Source of the DNA: Cognatishimia activa
GTDB lineage: Bacteria; Pseudomonadota; Alphaproteobacteria; Rhodobacterales; Rhodobacteraceae
Direction of reading: 5' to 3'
NCBI RefSeq assembly: GCF_017798205.1
Contig: NZ_CP060010.1
Location: 1,736,001 to 1,800,000 of the forward strand
Length of the DNA: 64,000 nt
A program made the position numbers and the translations under genes. Below are positions 42,481-50,929 of this stretch, piece after piece (within the stretch, counting starts at the first letter, position 1; each line of letters opens with the position of its first letter). Below the pieces are notes generated by a model. That model saw only the letters and a program-made list of their open reading frames with translations. It made no database searches and was not told the DNA's origin.

Positions 42481-42502
42481 CTGCTGCAATCCTTTGCAGT
42501 AG
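42481..42502 (+). promoter_or_regulatory. Hairpin in front of the small peptide gene
   Basis: CTGCTGCAA-TCCT-TTGCAGTAG forms a 9-pair stem (one G-U) that ends exactly where the AAGGAGG ribosome site (42503-42509) begins. It may mark the 5' end of the transcript or influence ribosome access. Confidence 0.5.
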
Positions 42503-42517
42503 AAGGAGGTGATTTGG

Positions 42518-42616
42518 TTGAGAGACTCAACATTTCGACGACTGATGTTGACGATCGCGGCGCTAAGCCTGCTTGTTGCCTGCATCAGGCTTTGGATCAG
42601 CCTTAAAGGTTCGTGA
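42518..42616 (+). CDS. Small hydrophobic, lipoprotein-like peptide (32 residues)
   Basis: TTG start at 42518, 8 bases after a near-perfect AAGGAGGTGAT ribosome site, then 32 codons to TGA. The peptide begins MRDSTFRRLM, continues with a hydrophobic run to LLVAC (a lipobox with Cys22) and ends IRLWISLKGS. It could be a micro-lipoprotein of the entericidin/lysis-peptide kind or a type I toxin-like membrane peptide. A second TTG at 42515 opens a 30-codon frame in another phase without hydrophobic character. It sits alone between smc and a strong hairpin terminator. I know no named family for it; coding is inferred from the ribosome site and peptide character. Confidence 0.5.
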   Translation: MRDSTFRRLMLTIAALSLLVACIRLWISLKGS

Positions 42617-42623
42617 AAAAGCA

Positions 42624-42660
42624 AACCCCGCAGAGCAGCCACTCTGCGGGGTTATTTAGG
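42624..42660. terminator. Bidirectional terminator
   Basis: A perfect 12-pair stem AACCCCGCAGAG-CAGCCA-CTCTGCGGGGTT (42624-42653). Rightward it is followed by ATTTAGG and closes the small peptide transcript; leftward it is followed by TGCTTTTTC and would end the lytic transglycosylase transcript. Confidence 0.85.
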
Positions 42661-42743
42661 TGATCTGTGAAAGAACACATTTCGACACGAGCAGCATTCT
42701 CCACTTTCCTTTCAAAAAAGTAAAGATGCCGCCAAAATCGTGG

Positions 42744-43913
42744 TTAAAGCCGCGACAAGAGTGCTGCTGTTGGCCAAGCGTCTGCAGGTAGGCCGAGACG
42801 TTGCTGTTCAGCTTGCACGGCAGCCCGCGTTCCGGCACCCAGGATACCGTCAATTTTGCCAACGTCATGCCCGCGGGCTTGTAGTTTGCGCTGCAACTGT
42901 TTCATCTCGGCGCCCTGCAAGCCAGGCTCAGGATTGCCTTGATTATAGGGTGCCGCGCCCTCTAGGCGGGTCGCGAAATAGGCGGCGGTGGTGACGTAGA
43001 TAAAGCTCTGGTTCCATTCAAAATAGACCTTAAAGTTCGGGTAGGCGATAAAGGCCGGACCCTTGCGGCCTTGCGGTAGGATCAGGGACGCTGGCAGGTT
43101 CGCGAGCTTTCCTTCGCGGGGTTTCACACCCATGCGCGCCCAGTCGCGGGCATCAAGCGTGGTGTCCACGCCAGACAGCGACCAATCCATATCGGCGGGC
43201 ACGGTGACCTCTTGCAGCCAAGGCTCGCCAGAGCGCCAGCCGAGGTGGTTGAGCATCTTGCCGCCGGACATCAACGCATCTACGGCAGAGGTCTTGAGAC
43301 GCACATGGCCGTCTCCGTCGCCGTCTACGCCGTTCTCGATGATGTCGCCGGGCAGCATCTGGACCATGCCGATTTCACCCGCCCAGGCGCCGGTGGTTTT
43401 GGTTGGTGAGAAGTCGCCCTGCGCGTAAAGCTCAAGTGCCGCAAAGACCTGCGGGCGGAACAATTCGGGGCGACGGCAGTCGTGCGACAAAGTCACCAAA
43501 GAATTCAACGTATTAAAGTTGCCCTGATAGCCGCCGAAGTCGGTTTCAAAAGCCCAGAACGCCAGCAGTACCCCGCGAGAGACGCCGTAGTCGCGCTCGA
43601 TCCGGTCAAAGGTGCGGGCATATTCCTGCCCTTTGGATTTACCGGTGTTAAGGCGGTTTGAGCTGATCAGGCGTTGAGAAAACTCCAGAAATGGCTTCTG
43701 GAAAACCCCCTGAGCGCGGTCTGCGTCCAGCGTTTTTTGATCCTGCGAAACCGAGGCGAAGAAGTCGTTCACCATGCCGCGCGAATACCCCATGGCGCGG
43801 GCTTCTTTTTTCAAATCGTTGACGAAACCGTTAAAAGATCCGCCGCATGGCGTGTTGGCGGCGGCGACACCGGCGCTGAAAACCAGCGCGGCGATACTCG
43901 TGACTAGGCGCAT
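42744..43913 (-). CDS. Lytic murein transglycosylase, MltB type, with peptidoglycan-binding domain
   Basis: A 389-residue periplasmic enzyme that cleaves the glycan strands of murein, forming anhydromuramyl ends. Signal peptide MRLVTSIAALVFSAGVAAA; catalytic SLT_2 domain about 25-310 with LLAFWAFETDFGG (catalytic Glu) and AWAGEIGMVQMLPGD; C-terminal PG_binding_1 domain about 325-389 (MKQLQRKLQARGHDVGKIDGILGAGTRAAVQ, landmarks QARGHDVGKIDG and GAGTRAAV). It lies between the bidirectional terminator and cbiB. Confidence 0.95.
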   Translation of the reverse strand: MRLVTSIAALVFSAGVAAANTPCGGSFNGFVNDLKKEARAMGYSRGMVNDFFASVSQDQKTLDADRAQGVFQKPFLEFSQRLISSNRLNTGKSKGQEYARTFDRIERDYGVSRGVLLAFWAFETDFGGYQGNFNTLNSLVTLSHDCRRPELFRPQVFAALELYAQGDFSPTKTTGAWAGEIGMVQMLPGDIIENGVDGDGDGHVRLKTSAVDALMSGGKMLNHLGWRSGEPWLQEVTVPADMDWSLSGVDTTLDARDWARMGVKPREGKLANLPASLILPQGRKGPAFIAYPNFKVYFEWNQSFIYVTTAAYFATRLEGAAPYNQGNPEPGLQGAEMKQLQRKLQARGHDVGKIDGILGAGTRAAVQAEQQRLGLPADAWPTAALLSRL

Positions 43914-43974
43914 GAAAAACCCTCGTGGCTGTTGTTGGCCGAAAGGTTAACACGCTTTTTTTGCGACGTCGTGG

Positions 43975-44883
43975 TTACAGAAGCGCGAGTAGGAAAATTA
44001 TGACCAGCATCAGGCCCCAAGCGCGCCAGAGGGCGGTAACTGCGGCATCAATGTCATTCGCCGTGAGGCTTTTGCGACCGAAATCGTGAACAAAAGGATA
44101 GTCCACAAGTTGATTGTCATAGGTCCGAGGGCCAGAGAGCGCGATATCCAAAGCGCGCGCCATGGCGGATTCGGGCCAACCTGCGTTGGGCGAGCGATGC
44201 AGGGCGGCATCGGCGCGGATGTCGGTCCAGAGCGTCAGGCCTTTGTGTGTGACCGCAATCAAGAGCGCGGTCAGGCGGGCGGGGATCCAGTTTAGCACAT
44301 CGTCCAGACGTGCAGAGGCCCAGCCGAAATCCTTATAGGTTTCGGTCTTGTACCCGATCATACTGTCGGCGGTATTGACGGCTTTGTAGATCAAGAGCCC
44401 CGGCAGGCCTGCGATAAGGAACCAGAAGGCGGGGGCGATGACGCCGTCCGAGAGGTTCTCGGCGGCGCTTTCGATGGCGGCGCGGCTGACGCCGGAGTCA
44501 TCCAGCGTTTTGGTCTCGCGGCCGACGATTTTCGCGACGGCTTTCTGGCCGTCTTCGACTGAGGTGCGAAGGGCTGTGGCGACGTCTTTGACGTGATCCA
44601 CCAAGGAGCGTTGTGCCAGAAGGATTGCTGCGATGAGCAAGGTTGGCAGCCAGCCGAGCCAAGAGATGACGCAGCCGATGATCCAGCCGCCGACTACCAG
44701 CGCCACGGCCACGAGTACCCCTTTCAGTTTGCGTGATGCGCCCGTATTCAGCTGTGTGTCCATCCATGAGATCGCTTTGCCCATGAGGACGGCAGGATGG
44801 GGCACGCGATCCCACAGCCATTTTGGTTCTCCAAAGAGGGCATCAAGCAGAAGGGCGAGGCAGAGAATGCTGGCGGTACTCAT
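43975..44883 (-). CDS. cbiB: Adenosylcobinamide-phosphate synthase
   Basis: A 302-residue inner-membrane enzyme that attaches aminopropanol phosphate to adenosylcobyric acid in B12 synthesis. Landmarks: LLDALFGEPKWLWDRVPHPAVLMGK, as DALFGEPKWLWDRVPHP; ESAAENLSDGVIAPAFW; and YKAVNTADSMIGYKTETYKDFGWASARLDDVLNWIPARL (shortened here to NTADSMIGYKTE). Several hydrophobic segments. Overlaps cobD by 4 bases (ATGA), so the two are translated together. Confidence 0.96.
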   Translation of the reverse strand: MSTASILCLALLLDALFGEPKWLWDRVPHPAVLMGKAISWMDTQLNTGASRKLKGVLVAVALVVGGWIIGCVISWLGWLPTLLIAAILLAQRSLVDHVKDVATALRTSVEDGQKAVAKIVGRETKTLDDSGVSRAAIESAAENLSDGVIAPAFWFLIAGLPGLLIYKAVNTADSMIGYKTETYKDFGWASARLDDVLNWIPARLTALLIAVTHKGLTLWTDIRADAALHRSPNAGWPESAMARALDIALSGPRTYDNQLVDYPFVHDFGRKSLTANDIDAAVTALWRAWGLMLVIIFLLALL

Positions 44884-45827
44884 GAAAAACTCTTGTCGAT
44901 GGCGGCCTCAAGCTGGTCCCAGCGGTCGGGCGCGGGTAGGCCGAGGCGGATGTAGGTTTTGGAATAGGGGAAGATACGCGACCAGATGTGGTTTTCTGCG
45001 AGGCGGGTTTGGGTGGTCTCGGCGTTCTGGACTTCGTAGAGGCGGAAGAGGGAACAGCCACCCGCGATGCGCGCGCCTTTGGCGATCATCATCTGGTCAA
45101 GGCGGTCTGCGTCGGCGGCCAGACGCGCGCGGGTGGTCCTCGCCCAGTCGCTGTCGCTGAGGGCCTCGGTGCCGATGGCGAGCGCGGGGCCAGAGACGGC
45201 CCAGGGGCCGATGTGGCCCGACATTTTGGCAATCAGATCGGGGCGGGCGATCATGAAGCCAAGGCGCAGACCGGCAAGGCCCCAGAATTTGCCGAAACTT
45301 TTGAGGATGACGCGATCGCCGTCTAGGGCTGAGGCCATGAGAGAGCGTTCTGGTGCGATGTCGCAGAAGCTTTCGTCGATGACGGTGGCTTTTGTGATCA
45401 GATCGCCGAGGCTCCAGAAATGGCCGGTGGGGTTGTTGGGATGCACCAACACGCGCAGCTCTTGCGAGGTGCCGACGGACCAGCCCTGGGCCTCGAAAGA
45501 GGCAGCATGTTCATTGTAAGTGGGCTGCGGAATATCCACCGTGTTGCCTGCAAAGAGGGAGGGCATCCGACTGATGAGCGCCGAGGCTCCGGGGGTGGCG
45601 AGGATGTCGAGGCTTTCGGGCACATTCCAGAAGCGGCGCGCGGCCTCGGTTAAACCCGTCTGAGCCGAGGAGTCTGGCAAGGCGGTCCAACAATCTGGGC
45701 TAAACGCGGGCAGCGGATAGGGCACCGGGTTGATCCCTGTGGACAGGTCAATCCATGTCTCTCGCGTGCCGCCATAGCGGGCGATTTGCGCGTCCAGATT
45801 GCCGCCGTGATCTCTTGTTTCGCCCAT
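44880..45827 (-). CDS. cobD: Threonine-phosphate decarboxylase (CobC/CobD)
   Basis: A 315-residue PLP enzyme that makes aminopropanol phosphate, the substrate for CbiB, which the adjoining gene encodes. Landmarks: DLSTGINPVPYPLP at the start, VHPNNPTGHFW, the FGKFWGLAGLRLGFMIA region carrying the cofactor Lys (SFGKFWG). It is called cobC in the aerobic nomenclature. ATG at 45827 behind AAAGGG; a frame up to 45938 has no support. The leader contains two competing hairpins (45846-45876). Confidence 0.93.
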   Translation of the reverse strand: MGETRDHGGNLDAQIARYGGTRETWIDLSTGINPVPYPLPAFSPDCWTALPDSSAQTGLTEAARRFWNVPESLDILATPGASALISRMPSLFAGNTVDIPQPTYNEHAASFEAQGWSVGTSQELRVLVHPNNPTGHFWSLGDLITKATVIDESFCDIAPERSLMASALDGDRVILKSFGKFWGLAGLRLGFMIARPDLIAKMSGHIGPWAVSGPALAIGTEALSDSDWARTTRARLAADADRLDQMMIAKGARIAGGCSLFRLYEVQNAETTQTRLAENHIWSRIFPYSKTYIRLGLPAPDRWDQLEAAIDKSFS

Positions 45828-45845
45828 GATTGGCCCTTTGCTATC

Positions 45846-45876
45846 GCCTGTTCCTTCGCGGAAAACAGGCTGTTTT
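45846..45876 (-). promoter_or_regulatory. Mutually exclusive hairpins in the cobD leader
   Basis: On the minus strand, hairpin A is AAAACAG-C-CTGTTTT (45876-45862) and hairpin B is GCCTGTT-TT-CC-GCGAA-GG-AACAGGC (45870-45846). They share 45862-45870 and cannot form together. Hairpin B ends about 19 bases before the cobD ATG. No B12 riboswitch consensus was recognised. Confidence 0.4.
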
Positions 45877-45963
45877 GCAAGGGGGGAGCATGGGGGCAGA
45901 GCGGCGGGTCTTTGCCTGCGCAAGATGCACCGGCACATGCCCGCCGCGTAAAGACGTTCTGCG

Positions 45964-46935
45964 CTATCCGCGCCCGTGCGGTTCCAGATAATCCAGAACC
46001 GGATTGATCGGCACGATCCGATGCGGGTTAATGCTCTCGTGGCTATAGTGATAGTGGCGCACGATGTGATCCATATCCACGGTCTCGGCGACGCCCGGCA
46101 TCTGATAGAGCTCGCGCGTATAGGCCCAGAGGTTCGGGTAGTCGATCAGCCGCTTGCGGTTGCACTTGAAATGCAGGTGATAGACCGGATCAAAACGGAT
46201 GAGCGTGGTGAAGAGCCGCCAATCGGCTTCTGTCAGGCGGTCCCCCATGAGGTAGCGGTTGTCCGCGAGCCGTGCCTCAAGCCAGTCGAGCGTGTCAAAC
46301 AACGGGTGCACGGCGGCGTCATAGGCCGCTTGCGTCGTGGCAAAGCCCGACTTGTAGACGCCATTGTTCAGCGTGTCATAGATCCGCGCATTGACCTCTT
46401 CGATGGCGTCGCGCATCTCTGCGGGCCAGTAGTCAACCGTGTTGCCCGTGATCCCGTTAAAGGCCGAATTGAACATGCGGATGATTTCAGAGCTTTCGTT
46501 GGACACAATCGTCTCCTGCTCTTTGTCCCAGAGGATCGGCACGGTCACGCGACCGGAATAGGTGGGGTCGGCGCGGGTGTAGAGGTTGTGAGTGAACTGA
46601 GAGCCATAGAGCGGATCGCCCTGCGCGACGCCGTCTTTTTCAAAGGTCCAGCCCTGATCGAGCATGTCCGGATGGACCGCCGAGACGTCAATGTGATCGG
46701 ACAGCCCCTTCAACGCGCGGAAAATTAGCGTGCGGTGCGCCCAGGGGCAGGCCATAGACACATAAAGATGATAGCGCCCGCTTTCGGCCTTGAACCCAGC
46801 CTTGCCGCTTTCGCCCGCGCTCCCGTCTGCGGTGATCCAATTGCGAAACTGCGCGGCAGAGCGCACGAATTTCCCGCCACTGGATTTGGTGTCATACCAT
46901 TGATCCACCCATTTTCCGTCAACCAGCAGGCCCAT
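45964..46935 (-). CDS. Glutathionyl-hydroquinone reductase / omega-class GST (YqjG type)
   Basis: A 323-residue cytosolic enzyme of the Xi/omega glutathione-transferase group that removes glutathione from glutathionyl-hydroquinones. The catalytic Cys is in VSMACPWAHRTLIFRALKGL (landmark SMACPWAHRT); VPILWDKEQETIVSNESSEIIRMFN (landmark IVSNESSEI) forms the glutathione site, and the C-terminal helical domain has DRLTEADWRLFTTLIRFDPVY. ATG at 46935 follows GAAGGAGATCTCA. It precedes cobD on the same strand by 137 bases. Confidence 0.94.
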   Translation of the reverse strand: MGLLVDGKWVDQWYDTKSSGGKFVRSAAQFRNWITADGSAGESGKAGFKAESGRYHLYVSMACPWAHRTLIFRALKGLSDHIDVSAVHPDMLDQGWTFEKDGVAQGDPLYGSQFTHNLYTRADPTYSGRVTVPILWDKEQETIVSNESSEIIRMFNSAFNGITGNTVDYWPAEMRDAIEEVNARIYDTLNNGVYKSGFATTQAAYDAAVHPLFDTLDWLEARLADNRYLMGDRLTEADWRLFTTLIRFDPVYHLHFKCNRKRLIDYPNLWAYTRELYQMPGVAETVDMDHIVRHYHYSHESINPHRIVPINPVLDYLEPHGRG

Positions 46936-47106
46936 TGAGATCTCCTTCAATATTTGCAGTTAACCTAGAGCGCCAATACGCGGGCGCATAGTGAACTGAT
47001 GCAGAAGAGTTGCGCTTTGACGCACAATTGCAGTGAGCCTGCCGGGCTGTCTTGATTTTCGGGCGATGCGCGCACAAGTTGAGTGTCGGGTAAGGGTATG
47101 AACGCG

Positions 47107-47460
47107 ATGAATTTTCTTCCGAAAGAGGTTCAGGCTGGGCTGGACGCTGCGCGCAAGCGCGATCTGAAACGCAAAACGCGCATGCGTGTGCGGGTGGGCG
47201 ACGAGGTCTATCCGCTGCTGCGCTTTGAGGACAACGGCTTTACGCTGGATAGCGCCAATGCGCCCTATTTGCGGGGGCTGGTCGATCTTTATGACGGCTC
47301 AAAGCACCTCTATCAGTGCCTGATCGTGGCTTCGCAGGAAGAAGACGGCGAGATGCTATACGAATTCAAACGCGCGACGGTCGCGGAGGATCAAGCGCCG
47401 TTGGATTTTGCCCGCGATGAAAACGCGCCGGTCGCCTTGGTGACGGACCAGCGCGATTAA
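47107..47460 (+). CDS. Conserved hypothetical protein, PilZ-like size
   Basis: A 117-residue protein starting MNFLPKEVQAGLD and continuing with many basic residues (KRDLKRKTRMRVRVGDE). The beta-rich middle (YPLLRFEDNGFTLD, LRGLVDLYDGSKHLYQCLIV) and the size recall a PilZ-like barrel, but the RxxxR and D/NxSxxG motifs are not evident, so I give no c-di-GMP role. Start: ATG at 47107 gives the best distance from AAGGG (47092-47096); ATG 47098 and GTG 47083 are less suitable. Convergent with the next gene. Confidence 0.7.
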   Translation: MNFLPKEVQAGLDAARKRDLKRKTRMRVRVGDEVYPLLRFEDNGFTLDSANAPYLRGLVDLYDGSKHLYQCLIVASQEEDGEMLYEFKRATVAEDQAPLDFARDENAPVALVTDQRD

Positions 47461-47462
47461 GT

Positions 47463-48635
47463 CTACTGTAGATCTTTGAACGCTTCGGCCAGACGCTCGA
47501 CCGCAGTCTGAACCACGCTACGCGGCGTGGCAAAGTTGAACCGCAGGAAGTTCTCGCCACCTTTGCCAAACGTCGGGCCGTGGTTCACCGCGATCCGGGC
47601 GTCTTTCTCAACCCGCTTTGTGAACTCTTCGCGCGCCATGCCGGTGCCCGAGAAATCGACCCAGCCCAGATAGGTCGCTTCCATCGGCATCGACGCAAGC
47701 CCCGGAATATCGGCAATCGCTGCATCCAGCAGCTGGCGGTTGCCGTCCAGATAGGTGACCAGAGCATCCACCCATTTCGCACCTTCTGGCGTATAGGCGG
47801 CCTCGGCCATATAGAGGCCAAAGCTGTTGGGGCTGAGGCCAAGCGCGGCCATACGGCCTGCAAAGCGCGCGCGCAAATCCGGGTCAGGAATGATGACATT
47901 GCCCGAATGGCTGCCCGCGATATTGAAAGTCTTGGTGGTCGCGGTCATCATGACCAGACGGTCCATGATCGAAGGATCCACCAGCGTCATGGGCGTGTGT
48001 GTCACGCCCGGAAAGACCAGATCGTGGTGGATCTCGTCACTCACCAAAATCAGATCGTGACGTTTCGCAAAATCGGCCACGCCTTGCAGTTCTTCGCGCG
48101 TCCAAACTCGTCCGCCCGGGTTGTGCGGAGAGCAAAGGATCAGCATGGTCTCGTGCCCTTTCATCTGCGCGTCCCAGGCGTCGAAGTCCATTTCGTAGCG
48201 GCCATTTTTATTGGCCAATTCGCATTCCACAACCTCGCGGCCTGCAGCTTTAATGACGCGCGCAAAGGCGTGGTAGACTGGGGTCATCAGGACGATGCCG
48301 TCTCCGGGTTGTGAAAAGGCGTCAACGCAGACGGCTGTGCCATTCACCAACCCATGGGTGGTGAAAATCTCGGGCGCGGTGACTTTCCAGCCATGGCGGT
48401 TTTCCATCCACCAGCAAATCGCGTCTTTGTAAGGCGCCTCATCGCCGTAATAGCCATAGACACCCTGATCCTGCATCTTGGTGATCGCGTCGGCCACGCA
48501 TTGGGGCGGGCGGAAATCCATATCGGCCACCCACATCGCGATGCCATCTTTGGCGGGCACGCCGTAGATCGGCTCCATCATGTCCCATTTTACGGAATGG
48601 GTGCCAAAGCGATTGATGACTTCGTCGAAATTCAT
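47463..48635 (-). CDS. MalY/PatB-type cystathionine beta-lyase / aminotransferase
   Basis: A 390-residue PLP enzyme that cleaves C-S bonds. Landmarks: NRFGTHSVKWDMMEPIYG at the start, WVADMDFRPP, YGYYGDEAPYKDAI, CSPHNPGGRVWT, SDEIHHDLVFPG, and the cofactor Lys in TATTKTFNIAGSHSG. In many bacteria it performs cystathionine beta-lyase reaction in methionine synthesis; some MalY proteins also act as regulators. ATG at 48635 chosen (MNFDEVINRFG); a frame up to 48692 is not supported. Confidence 0.93.
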   Translation of the reverse strand: MNFDEVINRFGTHSVKWDMMEPIYGVPAKDGIAMWVADMDFRPPQCVADAITKMQDQGVYGYYGDEAPYKDAICWWMENRHGWKVTAPEIFTTHGLVNGTAVCVDAFSQPGDGIVLMTPVYHAFARVIKAAGREVVECELANKNGRYEMDFDAWDAQMKGHETMLILCSPHNPGGRVWTREELQGVADFAKRHDLILVSDEIHHDLVFPGVTHTPMTLVDPSIMDRLVMMTATTKTFNIAGSHSGNVIIPDPDLRARFAGRMAALGLSPNSFGLYMAEAAYTPEGAKWVDALVTYLDGNRQLLDAAIADIPGLASMPMEATYLGWVDFSGTGMAREEFTKRVEKDARIAVNHGPTFGKGGENFLRFNFATPRSVVQTAVERLAEAFKDLQ

Positions 48636-48733
48636 GGGGGACCTCACTCTAACTGTTGTCCCGCACGCTACCCGAAAGCGCGAGACGTGCAAGAGCCGTT
48701 GCAGATGAAAGCTGCTTGGCCTATGTCAGCCTT

Positions 48734-49246
48734 ATGTTAAAGCCGATCCTGATCCATCCCGATCCCCGTCTGAAAAAGACCTGCGCGCCGGTTGCCGACC
48801 TGACCGACGAGCTGCGCAAGTTGGCCGCTGATATGCTGGAAACCATGTATGATGCGCCGGGCATCGGGCTGGCTGCGCCTCAGATCGGCGTACTGGATCG
48901 TCTGATCGTGATGGATTGCATCAAAGAGGGCGATCCGGAACCGGTGATCATGTTCAACCCCGAGGTTCTGGCCTCCTCAGACGACACCAGTGTCTATGAG
49001 GAAGGCTGCCTCTCGATCCCCGATCAATACGCCGAAGTGACCCGCCCCGCAGAGGTCCGCGTCGGCTGGATCGATGAGAACGGTAACCCGCAGGAAAAGG
49101 ACTTCGACGGGCTTTGGGCGACCTGCGTGCAGCATGAGATCGACCATCTGAACGGCAAGCTGTTCATCGATTATCTCGGCCCGATGAAGCGCCAGACCAT
49201 GACGCGTAAATCTGCGAAACTGAAACGTGAAAGGGCGCGTGCATGA
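48734..49246 (+). CDS. def: Peptide deformylase
   Basis: A 170-residue iron/zinc enzyme that removes the N-formyl group from new proteins. All three active-site motifs are intact: GIGLAAPQIG, EEGCLSIP and QHEIDHLNG. Start: ATG at 48734 (MLKPILIHPDPRLKK); a frame open from 48656 lacks family sequence. It is followed by a degenerate paralogue (4-base overlap) and fmt (4-base overlap), a compact formylation/deformylation operon. Confidence 0.97.
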   Translation: MLKPILIHPDPRLKKTCAPVADLTDELRKLAADMLETMYDAPGIGLAAPQIGVLDRLIVMDCIKEGDPEPVIMFNPEVLASSDDTSVYEEGCLSIPDQYAEVTRPAEVRVGWIDENGNPQEKDFDGLWATCVQHEIDHLNGKLFIDYLGPMKRQTMTRKSAKLKRERARA

Positions 49247-49737
49247 CCGTCCGCAAGTGCATCCCATGGCCGGACAAACGTCTGCGGACCACTGCTGAAG
49301 AGGTCAAGGACCTGACCGATGAGGACCGCCAGACCTGGCAGGATCTGATCGACACGATGGAGGCCATGCCCGGCGTTGGCATGGGCGCAAACCAGATCGG
49401 TGTCATGCGTCAGTTGATCGTTGTGGATGCCTCAAGCGAACGTGGGCAGGCCGTGAAAATGGCAAACCCCTCGATCCTGCACAGCTCAATCGAGGATCGC
49501 GAGCACGAAGAGGCCAGCCCCAACTTGCCCGGCGTCTCCGCCAAGATCAAACGCCCGCGTGCGGTCACGGTGCGCTATATGAACGAAGACGGCATGGTCA
49601 CACGCCGCGATTTTGTTGGGCTCTGGGCGACGTCGGTGCAGCATCAGATCGACCATATCAATGGCAAAATGTATTTCGATCACCTCAGCCGCACTAAGCG
49701 CGAGATGCTGATTAAAAAGGCGCGGAAGTTGGCATGA
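49243..49737 (+). CDS. Peptide deformylase-like protein, catalytic motifs degenerate
   Basis: A 164-residue paralogue of the upstream deformylase with the same fold along its whole length. All three active-site motifs are altered: [10 protein letters not shown] in place of GxGxAAPQ, a segment reading ASPNLPG where EGCLS should give the metal-binding Cys, and QHQIDHING where the catalytic Glu of HExxH is replaced by Gln. It is therefore unlikely to deformylate peptides. The open frame and tight overlaps with def and fmt argue against simple decay, so a structural, ribosome-binding or regulatory role is possible. Confidence 0.9.
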   Translation: MTVRKCIPWPDKRLRTTAEEVKDLTDEDRQTWQDLIDTMEAMPGVGMGANQIGVMRQLIVVDASSERGQAVKMANPSILHSSIEDREHEEASPNLPGVSAKIKRPRAVTVRYMNEDGMVTRRDFVGLWATSVQHQIDHINGKMYFDHLSRTKREMLIKKARKLA

Positions 49738-50642
49738 GGGTTGTCTTCATGGGCACGCCGGACTTCTCGGTTCCGGTGCTGGAGGCTTTGGTTGCGGCGG
49801 GTCACGAGATCTCTGCGGTTTATTGCCAGCCGCCACGTCCTGCCGGTCGCGGCAAGAAACTGCGGCCTACGCCTGTGCACGCCCGCGCCGAGGCTTTGGG
49901 CCTTGAGGTGCGCCACCCTGAATCGTTGAAGACACCTGAGTCTCAAGCGGATTTCGCAGCGTTAAGCGCAGATGTCGCCGTGGTCGTTGCCTACGGGCTT
50001 TTGTTGCCCCAGGCCATTCTGGATGCCCCCAAACACGGCTGTCTGAATATCCACGCGTCGCTTCTACCTCGCTGGCGCGGCGCAGCCCCAATCCACCGTG
50101 CGATCATGGCGGGTGATGCGGAAACCGGCGTTTGCATCATGCAGATGGAAGCAGGCCTTGATACCGGCCCCGTCCTATTGCGCGAGGCCACGCCGATTGG
50201 CTCCGAAGAAACCACAGCCCAGCTGCATGACCGTCTAAGCCAAATGGGCGCTGAGGCCATCGTCGCAGCGCTGGCGAAGCTCCAAGATCTCACACCAGAG
50301 CCACAACCTGATCAGGGCGTGACCTATGCCCATAAGATCGACAAGGCTGAGGCGCGGGTGGATTGGGCTGAAGACGCCAAGGACATCGACCGCAAAATCC
50401 GCGGTCTCTCGCCCTTTCCCGGCGCGTTCATCGAATATGACGGACAACGCATCAAACTCCTGGCCTCGCGCTTTGTGGAGCTCAATGGCGCGGCGGGCAC
50501 GTTGCTCGACGATGCATTGACCGTGGCTTGCGGAACTGGAGCAGTCCAACTGACCCGCTTGCAACGGGCAGGCAAATCCGCGCAGACTGCAGAGGAATTC
50601 TTGCGTGGCGTGCCGCTGACCAAAGGCATGTCGCTACTTTAG
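49734..50642 (+). CDS. fmt: Methionyl-tRNA formyltransferase
   Basis: A 302-residue enzyme that formylates initiator Met-tRNA using 10-formyltetrahydrofolate. Landmarks: [16 protein letters not shown], the formyl-folate site with [17 protein letters not shown] (Asn-His-Ser type catalytic block), and [14 protein letters not shown]-terminal OB-like tRNA-binding domain after about residue 205. Overlaps the degenerate def gene by 4 bases. Confidence 0.98.
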   Translation: MRVVFMGTPDFSVPVLEALVAAGHEISAVYCQPPRPAGRGKKLRPTPVHARAEALGLEVRHPESLKTPESQADFAALSADVAVVVAYGLLLPQAILDAPKHGCLNIHASLLPRWRGAAPIHRAIMAGDAETGVCIMQMEAGLDTGPVLLREATPIGSEETTAQLHDRLSQMGAEAIVAALAKLQDLTPEPQPDQGVTYAHKIDKAEARVDWAEDAKDIDRKIRGLSPFPGAFIEYDGQRIKLLASRFVELNGAAGTLLDDALTVACGTGAVQLTRLQRAGKSAQTAEEFLRGVPLTKGMSLL

Positions 50643-50652
50643 GAGGCCTCTC

Positions 50653-50889
50653 ATGTTCCCAACTCTGATCGGCACGGTCGTGATCGCGGGTATCGTGGGC
50701 TATCTCTCTGAAAAGACGAGCTTTACCCGCAATGGCATCCTGCCCTCGATCATCATCTGCGTGGGCGGGGCCTTCCTATTTTATTTCGTGAGCCTGATGT
50801 TCGGAATCTCATTTGGCGCGCCGGGCATAAATGCAATCATCGCCTCAGTTGGCGCCTTGATCATCATTCCGACCCATTGGCGCAAATAG
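50653..50889 (+). CDS. Small membrane protein, GlsB/YeaQ-like
   Basis: A 78-residue protein with two or three hydrophobic segments (PTLIGTVVIAGIVGYL, SIIICVGGAFLFYFVSLMFG, INAIIASVGALIIIPTHW). The layout resembles the transglycosylase-associated GlsB/YeaQ/YmgE family of small membrane proteins, but identity is weak and no function is established. AGGAGG precedes the ATG and it follows fmt by 10 bases, so it belongs to the def-fmt transcript. Confidence 0.7.
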   Translation: MFPTLIGTVVIAGIVGYLSEKTSFTRNGILPSIIICVGGAFLFYFVSLMFGISFGAPGINAIIASVGALIIIPTHWRK

Positions 50890-50896
50890 CTTCGGC

Positions 50897-50926
50897 TTTC
50901 ATCTTGCCAAAAATACTCAAAATCCC
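50897..50926 (-). repeat. GAGTATTT...GCAAGATGAA dispersed repeat, copy b
   Basis: On the minus strand GGGATTTTGAGTATTTTTGG then CAAGATGAAA, between the convergent small membrane gene and the TRIC gene. Closely matches copies a and c. Confidence 0.7.
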
Positions 50927-50929
50927 ACG

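Noticed and set aside
45828-45963. Cobalamin riboswitch upstream of cobD
   Set aside because: The gap is only 136 bases and the conserved B12-box and pseudoknot elements were not recognisable; only two generic hairpins are present.
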